Shown: positions 60,200-64,000 of the stretch, one piece after another
Position numbering within the stretch: the first letter of the stretch is position 1
Layout of the letters: every line of letters starts with the position of its first letter
NCBI GenBank assembly: GCA_019359375.1
Contig: JAHHHL010000003.1
Coordinates: forward strand, 1 to 64,000
From: Lyngbya sp. HA4199-MV5
GTDB lineage: Bacteria > Cyanobacteriota > Cyanobacteriia > Leptolyngbyales > Leptolyngbyaceae
Direction: 5' to 3'
DNA: 64,000 nucleotides
Translations under genes and position numbers: made by a program
The notes under the pieces: model-generated
What the model saw: the letters and a program-made list of their open reading frames with translations, nothing else
What the model was told of the DNA's origin: nothing
The model's database searches: none

Positions 60200-60694
60200 T
60201 CAAACAATTTCTATCTCAAGTGCTTCTGACTTACCAAAGTGGTAAGAATCATGATCAACGATATTTGTATCACTCAGTTCAAGGTTGTAAAAATCAACTG
60301 AATCATGATCAAAAAAAGGTCCAGCGTGCCAGGTGCCTGGGTATAAATTGATCAAGCAGTTGCCAGGAATCCAAAAGGCTTTGAGGTCATTCAAGTTAGG
60401 GCTTGAAGATATGGCGGTGGGCGGTGCTACTGCAATAAGCCAACTCTTTCCTTCTAGCGAACCTAAACACTGAGTGCATTGATGATGGCGAGTGATCACA
60501 GAGAATTTACGCCCTTTGTGAGGCAGTCGCATGATGTAGAAGCGAGGTATGCCGGCATCAAGCTTCAGTTGAGCATCACCAGCATTAAAAGGCTGACCAT
60601 CTGGAATCGCATGAATTAGTTGACCAAAGGGCAGAAAATTTTCTACTGACACCCATTCAGCCTTAAGCTGACGCAGCGATTTTTTAAATGCCAT
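60200..60694 (-). CDS. ureidoglycolate lyase family protein
   Basis: A 164-residue cupin-like protein of the ureidoglycolate lyase (AllA) family. Diagnostic parts: ENFLPFGQLIHAIPDGQPFN at the start, FYIMRLPHKGRKFSVITRHH with conserved His, QCLGSLEGKSWLIAVAPP, and the C-terminal PGTWHAGPFF. The enzyme splits ureidoglycolate into glyoxylate and urea, the last step of allantoin breakdown. No other purine-catabolism gene is present, so the true substrate is uncertain. Upstream on the same strand, 267 nt away, lies a kinase with a urea/amide-binding-type domain, which makes a nitrogen-related role plausible. Confidence 0.87.
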   Translation of the reverse strand: MAFKKSLRQLKAEWVSVENFLPFGQLIHAIPDGQPFNAGDAQLKLDAGIPRFYIMRLPHKGRKFSVITRHHQCTQCLGSLEGKSWLIAVAPPTAISSSPNLNDLKAFWIPGNCLINLYPGTWHAGPFFDHDSVDFYNLELSDTNIVDHDSYHFGKSEALEIEIV

Positions 60695-60961
60695 AGTGTT
60701 TTTTAGAAAACAGATCAGAAAATTGTGTGTCCACCAAAGAAATTGTGATACTGCTGACCCTAAATGTTAGCTTCTCCGTTGAATTCGCTCGATTCTATAG
60801 CCATTGAAATTTTCTACAACGGCAACAGGCTCGATCGCGGCAACAACTTATCAAGGTTGCATCGGTCATTCGATTGTTTTTAGCCATATTACGCAACGCA
60901 TGAGAAATTTAACCAGGCTTTACAGGTCTCAGCAGACTCATGCACCCATCGTCCCCATTAA

Positions 60962-63658
60962 TCAGGTTACAAGCTTAATTTTCTGCTGAATGGGCACTTC
61001 AACCACAAACTTTGTGCCCAACTCTGGCACTGAAAAGCATTGCAGTGTGCCACCGTGCTTTTCGGTGACAACCTGGTAGCTGATGGATAACCCTAACCCG
61101 GTGCCTTTACCCACTGCTTTTGTTGTAAAGAATGGATCGAATAAGCGTTTTTGTACGGCTGCTGGTATTCCCGGTCCATTATCAGAAATATAAATGGCGA
61201 TCCATTGTGGATTCAAAACTTTTGTATAAATGTGAATGATTGGCTTAAACGGGTTGGCATTTTCGGTCGCCTGGGCAAGTTTTATTTGGTGTTCTTCTAA
61301 GGCATCGATCGCATTTGCAATCAAATTCATAAACACTTGATTGAGCTGCCCTGGGTAACATTCAATCAGCGGCAACTCTCCATATTCTTTGATGACTTGA
61401 ATGCCGGGAGCATCGGATCTCGCCTTCATGCGGCTATGCAAAATCATCAAGGTGCTATCGATGCCTTCGTGAATATCAACTGCTTTCATTTCGGCTTCGT
61501 CGAGTCGTGAGAACACGCGGAGGGAACACACAATTTCACGAATGCGATCGGCTCCTACCTGCATAGAAGATAATAATTTAGGGAGATCTTCTTGCAAGAA
61601 GTCAAGGTCGATCGCCTCGCTCTCTGTTTGAATTTTAGTTCCGGGATCGGGAAATTGATGTTGATAAAGCTGTACCAGCCCCAGCAAATCGTGAATGTAT
61701 TGATTGGCGTGCAGGAGATTGCCATGAATAAAGTTGACGGGATTATTAATTTCATGGGCAATGCCCGCGACCAGTTGCCCTAGACTGGACATTTTTTCGG
61801 TTTGAACGAGCTGTGTTTGCGTCTTTTTTAACTCATTTAACGTCTGTTGAAGCTGCTCTGCCTGGGTTTGCGATTGGAGCGCCGCCGCACGAGCCTGAGC
61901 ATACAGTTCTGCCTGGTCAATGGCGATCGCAAGTTGATCTGCTACATCGCGCAGCAGTTCCACCTCGTGGCTACCCCAGGGGCGAACCTCACTGGCGTGC
62001 TCACAAACAATCACACCCAGGCGACCAGAACGGGTACGAATGGAAACTGCCAGAAGCGAGTGGAAACCAAAGGATTGGAGACGCTCAACGCTCGGCTGAT
62101 CGAGCTGTTTATCCGTTGCAATATTATCGATTCGCAGAATGGTGGATTGAAAAACCGCTTCACTCAATCCCTGCACTTCTAGAATCGGTTGATGGATGAG
62201 CCGATCGAGTGCGGTTGGATCAGAGTCTTCGTGGCTGAGTTCAAACTGAACGGGGTTGACATCAGCCTGACACCACAGAAATTTGCAGCGATCGACCTGA
62301 AGCAAGTTGCGAATTTCCCTAACCGCTGTGCTTAAAATGGTGTCCAGTTCCAGAGAACTGCGGATCTGGTTGGAAATATTGCGCTTGAGGAGTTCTACTC
62401 GTTGGGATAATGCCTGGAGATGCTGGTTTGCCTCCATGAGTTCACGCGATTTTTGCTCAAGCTGGCAGCTATACTGAATGGCTTGAGATGCCTCTGCCAG
62501 CATGTCAATCACCAGTTCTGCGGTCGGAAACTCAACATCATCGATACCCAGCCAGGGTTGAGGTTTCACCAGGTCATCATTAGTATCAACGAGTGCAAAT
62601 TGTCCGTTGGGCAACACTTTACCAATGCGACACGGCTTCCAGAGATGCTGGTTTTGTTCGACCCGCACGATACCGGCAGGGGTTTGCAGCACCTGCCCAT
62701 AGGCAGCGGCACGCACGCGATCGACCGCAAACGACTGAGCCGCCTCCACTGCCTGCTTCCACAGATACACATGCACATAGGCAGACTCGACTGGATCGCA
62801 CGTCACGCGATCGGCTCCGTACATCGCCTTGAAGTTCTGAACGAAGGCGTGATTTTGAGGCGTATCGAGGCTTTGAAAGTAGCTGTGAGCGGCATAGTGA
62901 CCCGCGACAACCTCGCCGCCAATCTGACGCACTTCCTCTTCGGTAACGCTCACTGCCAGAATGGGAATTTCGTTTGGTGTGATGCCAGCATCGCGGTACT
63001 GCTGGTAAAAGCCCAGGTTGCTGTCACTATTGACGGTACTGAACACAACATCGGGTTTCGCTTGTTTGATCTGCGCCACGATCGCCTCAAACCGCATCCC
63101 ACCAACCGGAACGTAGTTTTCGCCCAGCACCTCTCCACCGATTCGCCTCAGTTTGGCTTTAATAATTTTGTTGCAGGTGCGAGAAAAGACAATATCTGAC
63201 CCAACCAGGTAAAACCGGTTGCCTTTGTGTTCGAGGAGCCAGCGGACGGCGGGTTCAATTTGCTGATTCGCACAAACGCCCGTATAGAAAATATTTTTAG
63301 AGCACTCCAGCCCTTCGTACTGCACGGGATACCAGAGTAAGGCGTTTAGTTGCTCCAGTCTGGGCAAAAGCGTTTTGCGAACGGTCGATGCCCAGCAGCC
63401 AAAGATGGTTGCCACGCGATCGGTTTGAATCAGTTTGCGGGCTTTTGCCTCAAAGATTGCTGGCTCCGACGCACCATCTTCAACCACAGGCTCGATGAGT
63501 TTACCCAGCACACCACCTGCCTGATTGATCTCCGCGATCGCCATCAGTTCGGCATCTTTCAGCGCAATTTCGCCGATCGCCCACGGTCCTTCCAGGGAAT
63601 GCAAAAGACCCACCTTGACCGTTGCCTCTGGCGAAGAAGATCGATGTTTACCTGTCAT
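60962..63658 (-). CDS. soluble histidine kinase with AmiC/UrtA-like binding domain and GAF
   Basis: An 898-residue protein. Residues about 10-390 form a type-1 periplasmic-binding-like domain of the AmiC/FmdD/UrtA group: VGLLHSLEGPWAIGEIALKD, ATIFGCWASTVRKTLLPRLE, LLWYPVQYEGLECSKNIFYT and GHYAAHSYFQSLDTP. There is no signal peptide or membrane helix, so unlike UrtA this domain is cytoplasmic, as in AmiC. A coiled linker and a GAF domain (about 430-590) follow, then a histidine kinase with H635 in GIAHEINNPVNF and ATP motifs NLIANAIDAL, SDNGPGIP and GTGLGLSIS. It should bind a small amide or urea inside the cell and pass phosphate to a response regulator not in this window. ATG 63658 is used; TTG 63673 is in frame. 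Confidence 0.9.
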   Translation of the reverse strand: MTGKHRSSSPEATVKVGLLHSLEGPWAIGEIALKDAELMAIAEINQAGGVLGKLIEPVVEDGASEPAIFEAKARKLIQTDRVATIFGCWASTVRKTLLPRLEQLNALLWYPVQYEGLECSKNIFYTGVCANQQIEPAVRWLLEHKGNRFYLVGSDIVFSRTCNKIIKAKLRRIGGEVLGENYVPVGGMRFEAIVAQIKQAKPDVVFSTVNSDSNLGFYQQYRDAGITPNEIPILAVSVTEEEVRQIGGEVVAGHYAAHSYFQSLDTPQNHAFVQNFKAMYGADRVTCDPVESAYVHVYLWKQAVEAAQSFAVDRVRAAAYGQVLQTPAGIVRVEQNQHLWKPCRIGKVLPNGQFALVDTNDDLVKPQPWLGIDDVEFPTAELVIDMLAEASQAIQYSCQLEQKSRELMEANQHLQALSQRVELLKRNISNQIRSSLELDTILSTAVREIRNLLQVDRCKFLWCQADVNPVQFELSHEDSDPTALDRLIHQPILEVQGLSEAVFQSTILRIDNIATDKQLDQPSVERLQSFGFHSLLAVSIRTRSGRLGVIVCEHASEVRPWGSHEVELLRDVADQLAIAIDQAELYAQARAAALQSQTQAEQLQQTLNELKKTQTQLVQTEKMSSLGQLVAGIAHEINNPVNFIHGNLLHANQYIHDLLGLVQLYQHQFPDPGTKIQTESEAIDLDFLQEDLPKLLSSMQVGADRIREIVCSLRVFSRLDEAEMKAVDIHEGIDSTLMILHSRMKARSDAPGIQVIKEYGELPLIECYPGQLNQVFMNLIANAIDALEEHQIKLAQATENANPFKPIIHIYTKVLNPQWIAIYISDNGPGIPAAVQKRLFDPFFTTKAVGKGTGLGLSISYQVVTEKHGGTLQCFSVPELGTKFVVEVPIQQKIKLVT

Positions 63659-64000
63659 GCCTTGTACGCTCAAAATGTTTCTTCACGCTAATTGGCAAGC
63701 AGCCTGATAGTCATTCAGTGTGCTGAGTCATTGTTAAGTCTTTAGTGGTTAGTGATTGGTCTGCGGCAGGGCAACACGCTAAAAACTAACACCAACGACT
63801 AATTACTCCAAGCCCTTAGAGGCTTTTCTCACTGAAGGTTCGTCTTAGTCTTCCCATGATGAGCGGCTCTCTACCCGGAGCGCGAGGACATTTGATAGCG
63901 TGAGTTTGATAGCGTGAGTTTGGTTAGCGTGACTGTGTTCAATCGCCGCAGTAAACAATCAAATCAATCTCAACATCCCCTTGACCCGCCAGACCAAGCA
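63659..64000. other. spacer at the window end, with a tandem 14-mer
   Basis: TTTGATAGCGTGAG occurs twice head to tail at 63891-63918, with a third partial copy to about 63933. AACTAACACC-type STRR words lie near 63783. No gene is visible before the window ends. Confidence 0.5.

Noticed and set aside
62420-63199. 259-residue frame opposite the amide-sensing kinase
   Set aside because: Composition rich in His, Arg and Leu and no domain; a mirror of the real gene.

Overview
The window is chromosomal DNA of a cyanobacterium. It carries genes for CP12, the extrinsic photosystem II protein PsbQ, class II fructose-1,6-/sedoheptulose-1,7-bisphosphatase, glutamyl-tRNA reductase and the ClpR/ClpP3 pair. 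HIP1 octamers (GCGATCGC) are dense, and the spacers hold families of short tandem heptamer or octamer repeats (STRRs). I infer a Leptolyngbya-like lineage from gene style only; no rRNA is present. There is one tRNA gene, tRNA-Arg(TCT).

Layout. 0-5.9 kb: a glyoxalase-like protein, an Mrr-like/ParA fusion, a DUF4177 protein, an ABC-2 exporter (permease and ATPase) embedded in repeats, and a double-GNAT protein. 6-9.5 kb: a CyaC-like sensor/adenylate cyclase. 10-15 kb: nrdR, rpsA, a HAD phosphatase and metK. 15.4-20.5 kb: a Ser/Thr kinase, a PstS-like protein, a Tat-exported ferritin-like protein and a DUF4079 membrane protein. 21.5-27.4 kb: a very large alpha-2-macroglobulin without its thioester. 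27.4-30.2 kb: an accessory stretch with a phased 21/22-nt repeat array, a DUF2695 gene, a coupled hypothetical/aspartic-protease pair, an attC-like element and a vapBC-like pair with a frameshifted toxin. 30-36.4 kb: hemA, glpX, cp12, grxC, tadA, plsC and psbQ. 37-43.4 kb: conserved cyanobacterial hypotheticals, lapA, cobM and lgt. 43.6-46.1 kb: a four-motif repeat protein translationally coupled to a GvpL/GvpF homologue. 46-54.6 kb: an anti-sigma-like kinase, a J-domain protein, clpR-clpP3, a VWA protein, an orphan nuclease-fold protein, a PIN/TRAM protein and hemW. 55-64 kb: dxs, an AT-rich Dam-type methylase/HNH endonuclease island bounded by a second attC-like element and an inverted, broken copy of the hemW 3' end, then a ureidoglycolate-lyase-family gene and a large kinase with an AmiC/UrtA-like amide- or urea-binding domain.

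How things fit together. glpX, cp12 and hemA form a carbon-fixation and pigment neighbourhood in which glpX and cp12 are divergent. clpR and clpP3 encode the inactive and active halves of a mixed Clp core. The AmiC/UrtA-like kinase next to ureidoglycolate lyase suggests intracellular nitrogen sensing. The least explained items are the GvpL/F pair, the ACTCATT array, the MITE family whose ends supply stop codons, the paired dispersed hairpin elements and the attC-like sites. Start codons were moved downstream of the longest reading frame wherever a better ATG, Shine-Dalgarno (SD) or family start was visible.
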